This document shows positions 11,059 to 22,923 of a stretch of DNA of 64,000 nt, piece after piece (within the stretch, counting starts at the first letter, position 1; each line of letters opens with the position of its first letter). This DNA is from Porphyridium purpureum (lineage: Eukaryota; Rhodophyta; Bangiophyceae; Porphyridiales; Porphyridiaceae), in NCBI GenBank assembly GCA_008690995.1, contig VRMN01000010.1, positions 124,001 to 188,000 of the forward strand, given 5' to 3'. Under the pieces are notes generated by a model, which did no database searches, was not told the DNA's origin, and saw only the letters and a program-made list of their open reading frames with translations. The position numbers were made by a program, and so were the translations under genes.

Positions 11059-12060
11059 ATTGACGCGTGCTTTCTCCAATGTCCAGCGCCGCTTGATCTC
11101 CTGGGCTCTGTCCAGAAAGCGCGTGGTCCTCAATTAAGTCCTGTGCATCCTCAGTTTCGCCGTTTAATATCTGTAGCGGGCGGTGCTCCCGCAGTGCGCG
11201 CAGAAGTCCTGCGCGCTGACGAGGGACCGGCTCAATGCCTAGGTTTGTTGCTGCGTCTCGCACTTCAGACACTGACAGCCTCTCGAGTGTCTCCTCGGTG
11301 TTCTATCTCACCCGTCCTCCCTCTCCTTTCTTTATTCTGGCCATTCTTCTCTTTCTAGTTCTTCTCGTGATCTTCTCCTGAAGCCCGCCGCTAACGACGG
11401 GCTTAAACTGTGGGAGATCGCATCAGCCCTGAGTTTAATCGAGTGTGAGTAATATTTAGGGCCCGGGAGGTCCAGAGGGGATACCATTGTACGGAAACGA
11501 TTAAGCGGTTATTGGATCGGTAGAACACTCGGATAGGTCAATTAGCTCCACGTTTCGAGGTGGAGGAGAAGCGTGCCGATACACGCGATACGCTTTCCAA
11601 CCTAAAAAGACACCGAATCGCGATTGTCAGTGCTTTTGCGTTGTGTCGTACTATCAAGGTGCGTATCTACTGGCAGTTTTGAGAGCGGATAGCTGCGCGC
11701 ACCTCCCGTGACCCGCGCAGCTTATTGCTTCGGTTTCCCGTTACGAGTCAACTAAAAGCTTTACCAGCCCCTTCTTACTGTCGTTCATCTTTATTCCCCG
11801 TCAGGCTATCCCACGGGGCGGAAGGTTTGTTCTTTTTCCATACACCCTTAACCTTTATTTTTGTTCTAGTGCTACTTTCCCGCCGCCGCTCGCCGCGTAT
11901 TTATACGCTGGTCAAGAAATTGAGGGTTCGGGTAACCCTCAAAGTAACTTGGTACATCTACACCTGTACTTGGTCAATTATTCACACGAATAATTGACAC
12001 TTTTTCTGTTCCACTCTGACGAGAACTCTACATTGCGACACGTCCACCGAGAGGCGGCTG
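11059..12060. other. Intergenic, possible retroelement internal remnant
   Basis: The first 200 bp after the LTR can be read on the minus strand as a short protein-like stretch, which could be an old internal fragment of the LTR element. I could not identify it. From about 11.3 to 12.06 kb I see nothing recognisable. Confidence 0.3.
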
Positions 12061-12990
12061 GCTTTTGTAGCGCGCAGCCTAGCACGGAGCCCTTATTATG
12101 ACCGCAGTTATAACAAGGGTTGTGGGGAAGCGTGCTCTTGGATCTTTCACAACAGAAGATTCGCAGGTAACGGAGAGGCAGCTCATGTTATTGATCCGTA
12201 ACGGACTTGGGAATACACCTTTTCGTGTTTTCTGGTGGTATCTAGAGGGGAGCCCGATCATGTGGGGATAGCGGGAACTATCTGTGGATGTTGGTGTGCA
12301 GAGTACCATATCGGCGCACTGGCCCGTGGACAGGACGTTACGCGACCAAACTCAGCTCATCTAATTTTTCAGCTGGCCCTACCCAGGGACACGCTGGCAT
12401 TGATCACGATTCACCACCACGATTCTAAAACACACACCTTATCAGTTACCGGTTGGACGGTTTATCGACTACACCTTAACCGTTACCTGACCCGCTACTT
12501 TTGCACGCACCTCAACACGCATACGCGCATTGTGCGTGCACTTATGGCGCTACGCGTTCAAGGGTGACGCAAGTGGTGGTCATAGAAAACACCCGCGCCT
12601 CGATGCAGGCTCGCGCAGACGCGTTCTGAGTCTGCGCTGTTTTCCATGCGTGCTGCGCGAGCCGCAGATGCAATGCGCCGTGGGTGAGGAAAACCGCCAG
12701 TCGCGATTTTCATGGCCCCGTTTCGATGTTTCATATGTCAATTCGACGCCAGATGCGGCGTTTCGGGTGGAATGTCGCGATAGAAAATGCGAGCATGCAC
12801 GAGTAATGCGGCGATAGTTGGATGTCGGGAATCGCGAGTGACGTCTGGTTTCGCCGCACGCAACGGAGAGAGCGCGCGCGAGTAAGCGGAAGGGGCGGCG
12901 GTGAAGAGTTGTGCAGGGACGGACGGGTGTGTGGTTCACGCAAGCGGTAGCGTGTCGGTGCGGCGACGCGCGCGTGGATCGGAAAGGGGC
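12061..12990. repeat. Upstream segment of duplicated unit 2
   Basis: This matches the other upstream segments: an AGAAGATTCGCAGGTAACGG-type block near 12.15 kb (compare 22.48 kb), the CGGTT/TTAACCG cluster near 12.44-12.49 kb, the GC-rich block near 12.60-12.71 kb, and a box near 12.75 kb reading GGCGTTTCGGGTGGAATG that is shared by all four genes 110-240 bp before the start codon. Confidence 0.6.
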
Positions 12991-15075
12991 ATGGCGCGTC
13001 CGTTGACTTTGGTGGGGCACTCGGATACGGTGGTCGCGGTGGACTTTTCGCCCGATGGCCGGCTCATCGCGTCCGGCAGCTGGGATAACACGGTCAAGGT
13101 GTGGGACGCACACACCCGCGCTTGTGTGCGCACCATGGACCGCCACTCTCGTAAGGTGTGCGCGGTCCACTTTTCGCCCGATAGCCGGTTAATCGCGTCC
13201 GGCAGCCATGACAAAACGGTCAAGGTGTGGGACACGCACACCGGCGCGTGCGTGCACACATTGACGGGGCACTCAGATTTTGTGGAGGCGGTTCATTTTT
13301 CGCCCGATGGCCGTTTCATCGCGTCCGGCAGCGATGACGAGACGGTAAAGGTGTGGGATGCACACACGGGCGCGTGCGTGCACACGTTGACGGGGCACTC
13401 AGATTGTGTGGAGGCGGTTCGCTTTTCGCCCAATGGTCGATTCATTGCTTCCGGCAGCGATGACGAAAGGGTCAAGATTTGGAACGCGCAAACCGGCGCG
13501 TACGTGCGCTCATTGATCGGGCACTCGGATTGGGTTAAGGTGGTGCACTTTTCGCCCGACGGCCGGTTCATCGCGTCCGGTAGCGACGACGAGACGGTAA
13601 AGGTATGGGATGCAAACACTGGTGCATGCGTGCGCACATTGACGGGGCACTCAGGGGCGGTGAGCGCGGTGCACTTTTCGCCCGATGGCCGGTTCATTGC
13701 TTCCGGCAGCGACGACGAGACGGTTAGGGTATGGGACGCAAACACCGGCGCGTGCGTTCGCACATTGACAGGGCACTCAGGCGCGGTGGGCGCTGTGCAG
13801 TTTTCGGTCGACGGCCGCTTTATCGCGTCCGGTAACGACAACAAGAAGGTGAAGTTGTGGGACACAACCGACCTGAAGTGTGGCCCCGAAGGAACGCCAG
13901 GTGACGTTGACGAGGAAAAATATTGCAAGGACTATTGGGAGGTCGCCGACTCGGATGGGAGCCAAGCGTTGGACGCTCAGGAGGCGCTGGCGTTCTTCTC
14001 GAAGGCGCGGCTGCCGATGTCGGTGCTGCATCGGATGTGGGATGAGATTGCGATAGCTCGCGGCAAGCGTGCGCTTACCTATGACGACTTTGTGCTCGCA
14101 CTGCGGTGGGTTGCGCTGGCGCAGAACGGCGAGGAGGCGAGCCTCGCACGTGTGCAGCAAGGTTCGCTGTCACTGCGCGCCAAGATCGACGTACCCGGGT
14201 GGAACCCGTTCGACAGGGTCGCGCGCACGCTGTCAGAGACTGCGCGACACGAGGAGTACTGGAAGGTGGCCGACGCGGACGGAAGCGGGGAGGTGGACGT
14301 GCATGAAGCGGTAGCGTTTTTGTCCAAGTCTGGACTGCGGAGCCGCGTGCTGAATGAGATCTGGGGCCTTGCAACCAGCCAAGGGATGTTTTCGTCGCTG
14401 GACACGGAGCGGTTCAAGACTGCGCTGCGTCTGGTAGCAATGGCACAGAAGGAAATGAAGCTGGATGTGAAGGAGGCGGCAGGCGGCGAGATGGAACTGA
14501 TTGCGGACTTCAAAATCAATGCCGCGAAGCCGGAACCGGAACCGATGCCAGAGCCGATGCCAGAGCCAATGCCGAAGCCGATGCCAGAGCCAATGCCGAA
14601 GCCGATGCCGAAGCCGGTCACTGACTTGGAGAGGATGCTTGCGGAAACTGCGCTGGATGATCTGACGTGTGAGCAGCTGGCTCGAGTGCTGGAAGAGGTC
14701 TTGGAGGTTGATGGGGCCTCGGTGAGGAATGTGAGGGAGCGCCAGGTGAGCGGTGAGGCACTGCACGACATGAAGGAGTTCCAGGAGTTTGTGCAGCTGT
14801 CGTTCCCGGACAAGAAGAGAGTTGAAAAGTGGGTGGCGGGGCGGAAATCGTACGAAGGATTCGAGGAATACCTGTTTGGCGTGCTTGGTGGTGATTCGGA
14901 GCGCGCCGAGCGTGCGTGCGCTTTGCTTTTAGAGTCTCACGCTGTGTCGAACTTGGACGAGTGGTTGTGGTTTCGGAAGCAGCCCAGCAAGCGAACAAAT
15001 ATGAGAGTTATTGTGCGGCGCTTCCCGGAGCTCGGGACGTGGCCGGGCAGGCCGGAGGTGGAGGACTGGAAGTAG
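12991..15075 (+). CDS. WD40-EH-EH-SAM-like protein, copy 2 (seven WD repeats)
   Basis: The start is taken as the ATG at 12991 (MARPLTLVGHS), which aligns with the starts of the other copies; the frame is open further upstream but that part is conserved leader. The product has 694 residues: seven WD40 repeats (about 8-300), EH1, an NPF motif (GWNPFDR), EH2 with an intact DADGSGEVD loop, a shorter Pro-Glu/Met/Lys spacer than copy 1, and the conserved SAM-like C-terminal region. From EH1 to the stop it is almost identical to copy 4 and very close to copy 1. The WD repeats differ from copy 1 mainly at the residues after GHS, after the first V, and on either side of D in SGSxDx. Function unknown. 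Confidence 0.9.
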   Translation: MARPLTLVGHSDTVVAVDFSPDGRLIASGSWDNTVKVWDAHTRACVRTMDRHSRKVCAVHFSPDSRLIASGSHDKTVKVWDTHTGACVHTLTGHSDFVEAVHFSPDGRFIASGSDDETVKVWDAHTGACVHTLTGHSDCVEAVRFSPNGRFIASGSDDERVKIWNAQTGAYVRSLIGHSDWVKVVHFSPDGRFIASGSDDETVKVWDANTGACVRTLTGHSGAVSAVHFSPDGRFIASGSDDETVRVWDANTGACVRTLTGHSGAVGAVQFSVDGRFIASGNDNKKVKLWDTTDLKCGPEGTPGDVDEEKYCKDYWEVADSDGSQALDAQEALAFFSKARLPMSVLHRMWDEIAIARGKRALTYDDFVLALRWVALAQNGEEASLARVQQGSLSLRAKIDVPGWNPFDRVARTLSETARHEEYWKVADADGSGEVDVHEAVAFLSKSGLRSRVLNEIWGLATSQGMFSSLDTERFKTALRLVAMAQKEMKLDVKEAAGGEMELIADFKINAAKPEPEPMPEPMPEPMPKPMPEPMPKPMPKPVTDLERMLAETALDDLTCEQLARVLEEVLEVDGASVRNVRERQVSGEALHDMKEFQEFVQLSFPDKKRVEKWVAGRKSYEGFEEYLFGVLGGDSERAERACALLLESHAVSNLDEWLWFRKQPSKRTNMRVIVRRFPELGTWPGRPEVEDWK

Positions 15076-15730
15076 GTCAGCGCTGGTGTCTTTGGGTTTT
15101 GAAAGGGACGAGTAGTGTCCCGGTGTCGTGCCGGTCGCTCGTGAGCGTGTGTCGGGTGCGCACGTAAGGGTGCCACTGACTGAACAGACCTTGCGAACAT
15201 CGACATGGTTGCTGCGCCTGGGACGGGCTATGTTTTCTGGCGCGTCGCAATAATGTCATTGTGTTGCTGCGGAAGGCCTGCCATGGAGCAGTTTATTGTT
15301 GCTGGCTGAAATATCCAAGCGCGGTCGCGCGTTTCCGGCGCCAGTGGCTGCACGGGCTGCGCTCTGCAAGCCACCTGCGAAGTTAATCCGGATGCGGTGT
15401 AAAACAAAGCTCGTGCTTACGCGCTGCTGCGACGGTTGCAAAGCGAGGATTGGAACCAGTGGCTCGGTGCGAATGTCCGCCAAAAATCACCAAGCCTCGC
15501 CAGTTTATGTGCGTGCAGCCAGATGGGCCTGAGTCCGCGGATGTTGTGTGCTCCCCAGGACGGTCTGATCTGGGATACTGTGTATGGCATGTCCACAAAA
15601 ATTGACTGGTGATTTAATACTTGGCCGGGCGTGATATTGCTGGGATCGTGCGCAAGCTCTTTGTAAATGTCACGCGCACAGGGACACATTCCTCGAGCAA
15701 CTATGGCATTCATCATCTACGCCGTGCCCG
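15076..15730 (+). repeat. Conserved downstream segment of unit 2
   Basis: Homologous to the downstream segments of copies 1, 3 and 4, and closest to that of copy 3: both share a block ending GGCGCGTCGCAATAATGTCA. No preserved reading frame. Confidence 0.6.
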
Positions 15731-16489
15731 TGCAGTGTGAAAGTGCTTCCTCATCCACAACATTCGCACCCGCGCCCACCATATCCGCGAGTTTCTTGGT
15801 GACTCGCTGCGACCGCTCCATGTGACTCTTCCTGACACGTCGCCACTAGCTTCCAAAACACCGCCTTGCAGCTATCGCGGACGTCGTTTGATGCTCTTGC
15901 TCGTCGCGATTGTCTGAACTGACCGCACGGTACTCATGTCTGGACAAGTTCCAGAAGTCGGGCCTGTACGCGTAAGGTTGGATTCTCGTTTGTCTCCCTG
16001 GAATTGCAACTGTTGAAATACACGTGTTGTTGCTTTCGTTTGTTTACACCAAGCGCGGGGTCTGCCCGAACGTGAGCCGGTTCCTCCAAAGCTCGCAGAG
16101 AGATGTCGCACTGCCGAGTTGCTCTACTCCAGGCAGTGTCGCGAATGAATAAGACCCCTTCTTGTTTTCACAAACTTTTTCCTTATTGTTTTTACATTTA
16201 TTTTCAAAGTTGCATAGCTCCGCAAGCGGCCCTTCGTTTACACCCGACGGCACTGCCACGCGCCGATGTGTCAATTGCACTAAGGCCCTGGTGGACACGC
16301 ATGCACACGGATCGGCATTGTTCTGGTTGGTGATCTTGTCTTGCTGGTACGTTGTATCATGATCAACGCTGTCTAGGAAATGCTGGCACGACTGCTTGTC
16401 TGCACGTGGCTCAGTGGTACAGCCTGACAATGACGTGCGCTCTGATAAAGTGTTGAAAGTGGTTTTGACAAACACGAACTAGCGCGTTA
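15731..16489. other. Intergenic DNA, nothing recognised
   Basis: Between unit 2 and the upstream segment of unit 3. Short open frames only; no gene, RNA or repeat recognised. Confidence 0.35.
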
Positions 16490-16940
16490 TGCATCCACCT
16501 CCAGAGCTGCGCGGTCGAGGGCGGGGCGGGTTGCGGTCACACAACATGCGCGCACGTCCATGCAGACGCGCACAGACGCGTTCTGATTCTGCACTGTCTA
16601 TGGTGCGTGCTACTCGGCAGCAGGCGCGATATGTCATCGGGCGGGAAAACGCCAGTCGCTATTTACACAGCCGCGTTACGATATTTCGGGCCTCCATTCG
16701 GCGCCAGATCCGGCGTTTCGGGTGGAATGGAAGAAAATGCGAGCGCGCGCGCTTAGCGGCGGTGGATGGATGTCGGGAATCGTGATTGGCGTCTAGTTTC
16801 GCCGCACGGAACGGAGTGGGCGCGCACGAGTGTGTGGGAGGGCCGGTGGTGAAGGCCTGTTTGTGGACGGGCGGGTGTGCGGTTGCCGCAAAAGAACACG
16901 GGAAGTGCGCGGCGACGCGCACGTGAAGCGAAAAAGAGGG
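16490..16940. repeat. Upstream segment of duplicated unit 3
   Basis: The shortest upstream segment. It retains the GC-rich block near 16.55-16.66 kb, the GGCGTTTCGGGTGGAATG box near 16.715 kb and the conserved leader. The distal block seen in units 1, 2, 4 and 5 is absent or lost. Confidence 0.6.
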
Positions 16941-19136
16941 ATGGCGATCGCGTTGAATTTGGTAGGGCACTCGTATGCGGTGGTCGCCCTGGACTTTTCG
17001 CCCGATGACCGCTTCATCGTGTCCGGAAGCTTTGACGACACGATCAAGGTGTGGGACGCACACAGCGGCGCGTGCTTGCGCACATTGACGGAGCACTCAG
17101 ATTGGCTGAGTGCGGTTCACTTTTCGCCCGACGGCCAGTTCATCGCGTCCGGCAGCCATGACGGAACGATCAAGGTGTGGGACGCACACACCGGCGCGTG
17201 CGTGCGCACATTGACGGAGCACTCAAATTTGGTTTTCACGGTGCGCTTTTCGCCCGATGGCCGGTTCATCGCGTCCGGCGGCAGCGACAGAACGGCCAAG
17301 GTGTGGGATGCATATACCGGCGCGTGCGTGCGTACCGTCATGGGGCACTCAAATTCCGTAAGTTCGGTGTACTTTTCGCCCGATGGCCGCTTCATCGCGT
17401 CCGGCAGCTGGGACAAAACGGTCAGGATGTGGGACACACACACCGGTGCATGCGAGCACACATTGACGGGACACTCAGGTGCGGTAAGCGCGGTGCACTT
17501 TTCGCCCGATGGCCGGTACATCGCGTCCGGCAGCGAGGATACGACGGTCAAGGTTTGGGATGCACAAACCGGCGCGTGCGTGCGCACAGTGGAGGGGCAC
17601 TCAGATGCGGTGAGCGCGATTCACTTCTCGCCCGATGGCCGGTTCATCGTGTCTGGCAGCAAAGACCAAGCGGTCAAGGTATGGGATGCACACACCGGCG
17701 CGTGCGTACGCACATTGATGGGGCACTCGAACTCGGTGCGTGTGGTGCTTTTTTCGCCCGACGGCCGCGTCGTCGCGTCTGGCGGCGGCGACAAAACGGC
17801 CAAGGTGTGGGACACGAGCGACCTCCAGTGTGGCCCCGAAGGAACGTCAAGCGCCGCGGACGAGGAAAATTATTGCAAAGATTATTGGAAGGTCGTCGAC
17901 TCGGATCGGAGCGGAGAGTTGGACGCTCAGAATGCACTGGTATTCTTCTCGAAGGCGCGGTTGCCGATCTCGGTTCTGTATCGGATGTGGGACGAGATTG
18001 CGACAGCTCGCGGCAAGCGCGCGCTCACCTACGACGACTTTGTGCTCGCACTGCGGTGGGTTGCGCTGGCGCAGAACGGCGAGGAGGCGAGCCTCGCACG
18101 TGTGCAGCAAGGTTCGTTGTCCTTGCACGCCAAGATCGACGTACCGGGTTGGAACCGGTTTGACACGGTTTTGCGCACGCCGTTGGAGACAGCGCGCCAT
18201 GAGGAGTACTGGAAGGTGGCTGTCGCAGACGGAAGCGGGGAGGTGGACGTGCATGAAGCGGTAGCGTTTTTGTCCAAGTCTGGACTGCGGAACCGCGTGC
18301 TGAATGAGATCTGGGGCCTTGCAACCAGTCAAGGGGTTTTTTCGTCCCTGGACACGGAGCGGTTCAAGACTGCGTTGCGTCTGGTGGCAATGGCGCAGAA
18401 GGGAATGAGGCTGGATGTGAAGGAGGCGGCAGGTGGCGAGATGGAACTGATTGCGGACTTCAAAATTAATGTCGCGAAGCCGGCGCCCGAGCCGGCGCCC
18501 GAGCAGGCGCCAAAACCGGTGCCGGAGCCTGTGCCAGAACCAGTGCCAGAGCCGGCGCCAGAACCGGTGCCAGAGCCGGTGCCAGAACCGTTGCCAGAAC
18601 CGGTGCCAGAACCGGTGCTAGAGCCGGTGTCGGAGCCGGTGTCAGATCCGTTCAGGCGGTCCCGAAACGACAGCCAGGGTGCTGACTTGAAGAAGACGCT
18701 TGCGGAAACTGCGCTGGATGATCTGACATGTGAGCAGCTGGCTCGAGTGCTGCAAGAGGTCTTCCAGGTTGATGAGGCCTCGGTGAGGAATGTGAGGGAG
18801 CGCAAGTTGAACGGTGACGCGCTGCACGACATGAGGGAGTTTCAAGAGCTTGCAAGGCTGTCATTTCCGGACAAGAAGAAAGTTGAAAAGTGGGTGGCGG
18901 GGCGGAAATCGTACGAAGGATTCGAGGAATACCTGTTTGGCGTGCTTGGTGGTGATTCGGAGCGCGCCGAGCGTGCGTGCGCTTTGCTTTTAGAGTCTCA
19001 CGCTGTGTCGAACTTGGACGAGTGGTTGTGGTTTCGGAAGCAGCCCAGCAAGCGGGCAAATATGAGAGTTATTGTGCGGCGCTTCCCGGAGCTCGGGACG
19101 TGGCCGGGCGGGCCGGAGGTGGAGGACTGGAAGTAG
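16941..19136 (+). CDS. WD40-EH-EH-SAM-like protein, copy 3 (most diverged)
   Basis: The ATG at 16941 ([11 protein letters not shown]) matches the starts of the other copies and gives 731 residues. Seven WD40 repeats occupy about 8-300. EH1 and EH2 follow, but this copy has lost two features present in the rest: the linker reads GWNRFDT instead of GWNPFDR, so the NPF ligand is gone, and the second EF-type loop reads VADGSG where the others have DADGSG, so its first metal ligand is missing. The Pro-Glu/Val spacer is the longest of the four (about 515-570) and is followed by a charged insert (RRSRNDSQG). The C-terminal region remains nearly identical to the other copies. Function unknown; it may be a divergent paralogue with altered EH interactions. 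Confidence 0.9.
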   Translation: MAIALNLVGHSYAVVALDFSPDDRFIVSGSFDDTIKVWDAHSGACLRTLTEHSDWLSAVHFSPDGQFIASGSHDGTIKVWDAHTGACVRTLTEHSNLVFTVRFSPDGRFIASGGSDRTAKVWDAYTGACVRTVMGHSNSVSSVYFSPDGRFIASGSWDKTVRMWDTHTGACEHTLTGHSGAVSAVHFSPDGRYIASGSEDTTVKVWDAQTGACVRTVEGHSDAVSAIHFSPDGRFIVSGSKDQAVKVWDAHTGACVRTLMGHSNSVRVVLFSPDGRVVASGGGDKTAKVWDTSDLQCGPEGTSSAADEENYCKDYWKVVDSDRSGELDAQNALVFFSKARLPISVLYRMWDEIATARGKRALTYDDFVLALRWVALAQNGEEASLARVQQGSLSLHAKIDVPGWNRFDTVLRTPLETARHEEYWKVAVADGSGEVDVHEAVAFLSKSGLRNRVLNEIWGLATSQGVFSSLDTERFKTALRLVAMAQKGMRLDVKEAAGGEMELIADFKINVAKPAPEPAPEQAPKPVPEPVPEPVPEPAPEPVPEPVPEPLPEPVPEPVLEPVSEPVSDPFRRSRNDSQGADLKKTLAETALDDLTCEQLARVLQEVFQVDEASVRNVRERKLNGDALHDMREFQELARLSFPDKKKVEKWVAGRKSYEGFEEYLFGVLGGDSERAERACALLLESHAVSNLDEWLWFRKQPSKRANMRVIVRRFPELGTWPGGPEVEDWK

Positions 19137-19800
19137 GTCAGCGCTGGTGTCTTTGGGTTCTGGAAGGGCTGAGCACTGTCCCGGTGTCGCGCCGGTCGCT
19201 CGTGAGCGTGTGTCGGGTGCGCACATGAGGGGGCCACTGGCTGAACAGACCCTGCGAACACCGACATGGTTGCTGCGCCTGGGACGGGCTATGTTTTCTG
19301 GCGCGTCGCAATAATGTCATTGTGTTGCTGCGGAAGGCCTGCCATGTAGCACTTTATTGTTGCTGGCTGAAATATCCAAGCGCGGTCGCGCGTTTCCGGC
19401 GCCAGTGGCTGCACGGACTGCGCTCTGCTAGCCACGCGCCAAGTTCATCCTGGTGCTGTCGAAAAGGATGCTCGTGCCTCTGCTCTGATGCGACGGTTAC
19501 ACAACGAGGATTAGGACCAATGGCTCGGTGCAAATGTGCGCCGAAAATCAGCAGGCCTCGCCAGTGTATGTACGTGCAGCCAGATGGGCCTGAGTCCGCG
19601 GATGTTCTGTGCTCCCCAGAACGGTCTGATGAGGGATACTTTGTGTCGTATGTCCACAAAGATGGCTGGTGACATTTTTGGGAGCGTATGCAGGCTCTTT
19701 ACAAATGCCATGCGCACGAACACATTCCTCGAGCAACTTTGGCACTCGGCATCTACGCCTTGCTCGCGCGCCGCGAGCGTGCTTCCTCAAACACACCATG
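19137..19800 (+). repeat. Conserved downstream segment of unit 3
   Basis: Homologous to the three other downstream segments. Ends near the CTCGAGCAACTTTGGCACTC block, which has counterparts at about 8.60, 15.69 and 25.97 kb. Confidence 0.6.
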
Positions 19801-19969
19801 TGAAGTGCGACCAAATCAAATAGGGGACAGTACGTTTTTTCAAGTTTCACTAGCAAAATGATCTGCTTTACTATAAAAGGGAAAGAGGTCCGGTGAAAAG
19901 GGAATGTGGAATAGGTCGAAACGGATAGGGGACACGGCACATTTCTGGCCATTACTCAGCCATAGAGAA

Positions 19970-20994
19970 TCAGAATTGGTCGCGGTTTCCTTGCACGTAC
20001 GCGCCTTGAAGACACGCACAGTCGAATATTCGTTTCGGCAGCGACGCGTACAAATTGGCCATCACAGGCTGGTCCAAAGTCTCCCAAGCCAGTAAAATGG
20101 CATTCTTGAGCTCTAGCACCGTCTGATACTGCCTTGCACCCTCGTAAACCTTGCGCGCTAGTATTCCCCACAGATTTTCGATAATATTGAAGTCCGGCGA
20201 GTACGCTGGCCAGTCTAGGAGCTCCACATTCTCGTTATTCATGAAATTCTTAACCAGGCAACTTTTGTGCACTGGCGCGTTATTCTGCTGAAAACCCATG
20301 TTCGGGCCCACTATCTGACGGCAGCGGTCCAGCATATTGTCCTCTCGAAGCAGGGAGAAATATTTTGCAGCCGTAAATGACCCTCAATAAAATGAAGGTG
20401 AATCTTTCCTCTTGCAGAAATTGCACTCCAAACCATGCATCCACCGCCGCCGGAATGTCGCGACCAAACGTTCGGAACGTCCGCCGTACGCTCAACCCAC
20501 GTCTTGTGGAAACCATCGGGTCCGTCCAGGTTGAACTTCTTTTCGTCAGTGAACACAATTGCGGCCCAATTGGTTTGTTCCAGCTGATGATGCCTGGCCC
20601 AGGCCAGCCTCTTGAGCTTGCGATTGAGTGTCAGTGGCGGACAAGCTGGAATTTTGCGGTATGCATGCGTGACACTCATTGCCTTCCTGATTGTCGTCAA
20701 GCTTTGGATTGGTTTAGCTCCACGAATTCGCAGAGCTGCTTGAACCTGACGTGCCGTGTGAATGTTCGGAAGCTTAGCGATGTTAAAAATCTTTGTTTTG
20801 ACCGCCTCAGTCAGCTTTGAAGCGTTCACATTGGCATATGTCTGGCAGTAATCGTTTGGAGCCGACAAATAGCGGGAAACCATTTTCTTCGAGTGCCCAA
20901 CCTTGGTCGTAGTGGCTCTCACGCTGTTGCCCGACTCTCGGAGACTCTGAATACGTCCTTTCTCGTCGCCCGTAAGGCCAATATTGCGCCCCAT
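19970..20994 (-). pseudogene. Decayed Tc1/mariner transposase
   Basis: A minus-strand transposase starting at the ATG at 20994 (MGRNIGLTGDEK). The N-terminal two thirds (to about 20.31 kb) include a helix-turn-helix and the first catalytic D in FTDEKKFNLDG. A frameshift near 20.32 kb moves the rest into another frame, which ends at 19970. There the second catalytic D is replaced by N (QQNNAPVH instead of QDNAPAH), while the last E is kept (FNIIENLW). It is therefore a dead copy. I could not delimit terminal repeats. Confidence 0.85.
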
Positions 20995-21689
20995 GGAGTC
21001 AAAATCGAGCTTTTCACGAGCTGCGATGGATCCGCACTTCTCCGCTTACACTGAACAGCCGACTTCCGAGATATTTTGCTTTCACGCAGTGTCCCGTATC
21101 CGTTTTGAGCCAAAACTTTCGTCATAACCGTTGCAAACGAACCCGCCCGTTCTACGTTCATTGCAAAAGATCAAAATTTACCGTCAATCAACAATTTTTC
21201 TAGAAACCGTAGATAAAACAAACCACTGAGTCGTTGGAACGGTTACGGGATGATATGTCTTTAGCCGATTTGCCACCTAGACCGATTTTGTGACCGTGGT
21301 GACCGGGTTTTTGGTCCGAACACCCGAGTGCCTGCATCAGGCGGTCTTTAAGTCGATCAACCGTGATAAAACAGGGTCGCGGGGGCAATGCACATGAGGC
21401 ATTCGGACGTGAGCATCCGAAGTCACGCTTTCACCAGTCTCGCGGAGGCCAGGAAGGTGCACATGCTCCGTTTGTAGTTTGCGTTGCATTCCTGCAGCGG
21501 CCTCGGGAAAAGTCTTCAAAAGTAGCGCTGTGCGGGGCTGCGAGCTCATCTAGATAGAGAATATAACAACAGACATAGACAACTGCAAAGGCTGTTCAGT
21601 TCGGCGAAGAATATCGGTACGATTACACACAGGCTTTAACCATGGAACCGTTTGACTGTCCCCTTTCCATTTTCGTCGCACTTTGGTGG
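20995..21689. other. Intergenic DNA between dead transposon and unit 4
   Basis: Probably holds the 5' end of the Tc1-like element (about 20.99-21.2 kb). The remainder has short open frames only and nothing I can identify. Confidence 0.35.
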
Positions 21690-22923
21690 CAAAGCTTGTG
21701 ATGAAGCACGATTTCTCGACACGTCCTCCAGTGCGTGGCACTTCCCGCAAAAACACGCCACGTCCCTCATGTAGCTCCCGCCACACCCCGAGCAGAGTAT
21801 GGCTTCCGTCAGTACTCCACAGAGAAAACACGAACACGTATATTCCCAAGCCTTTTGCACACAATAATGTCAGCTACCTTTTCATCCTTAAGTTTTCCAG
21901 AACTTTTCATCTTTTCTAGCCCTAAAATAAATGCAGTCATCGTTGGCAGAAATGTAGCGTTAATTGTGATACATTCGAGTGCGAAGGTCGCCATCGTATT
22001 CGTGAGGATTCCAGAACTTCACACTTTTTAGAAAGTATGCAGCTGGCAAAGTTGAGCGTAGCACCGATAGCGAAGGAGCTGAAGACCAACGGCTCAGCTG
22101 TCCCCGCCGCAGCACATTTGCTGTTCGGAAACTTCACTCCGCTGAAAGGAGACCTCCAACCAAGCGACCACCTTTGTAACGCCAACCTTACATGTAAAAC
22201 TTTTCCAAGTCGCACTCCGTACCCAAGCCGCCGTGGTCGCGCTCTGCGCCGAGCTTCGTACGCGGGTTATAACCCAAGAGATGCTTTCTCTTGCGGTCGT
22301 GTCGCCAGCTGACAATCACAGCCGAGAGCTTCCCTTTTCAAGCCACAATGTCAAGATTTGGATGTGATAAAATGCATTTCTCCCGCCTCGCACTCATCGT
22401 CTGATCAGACATGCTCCATCTAGAGAACGTAGCTTGGCACGCGCTTATTTAATGATGTTGAGAAGGACGCACAGAAGATTCGCTAGGCGAGGTAGCTCAT
22501 GTAATGTTTTTGTAAAGGACTAGAGAATACACACTGTTGTGATTTCTTGTGGGATTTAGACCGGAGCCTGATCATCTAGGGATCGCAGGAGCTATTTTTG
22601 GACGTTGGTGTGAGCGGGAGACGCAACGGCGCACCGGTGCGTGGACAGGACGTCACGCGACCAAGCTCAGCTTATTTCCGACTTGCCCCAGGCGAGGACT
22701 CGCTGGCTTTGATTGGAAATCCCCGAGGTTATTCCGGCATTGTCGGTAACCTGCCTAACGGCTTGTCGACTACACGTTAAACGTTACCCGACCCGCTACT
22801 CGCGGCGCACCTCAACACGCATACGCGCGTTATGTGTGCACCTGCGACGCTGCGCGGTCGAAGGTGACGCGGCTGGCGCGTGTGTCAATGAAGACGCGCT
22901 CTGATCCTGCGCGCGTCTCCCTT

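Noticed and set aside
10829-11272. Minus-strand frame as a host gene
   Set aside because: Over half of it overlaps a solo LTR; the rest is at best an old element fragment.
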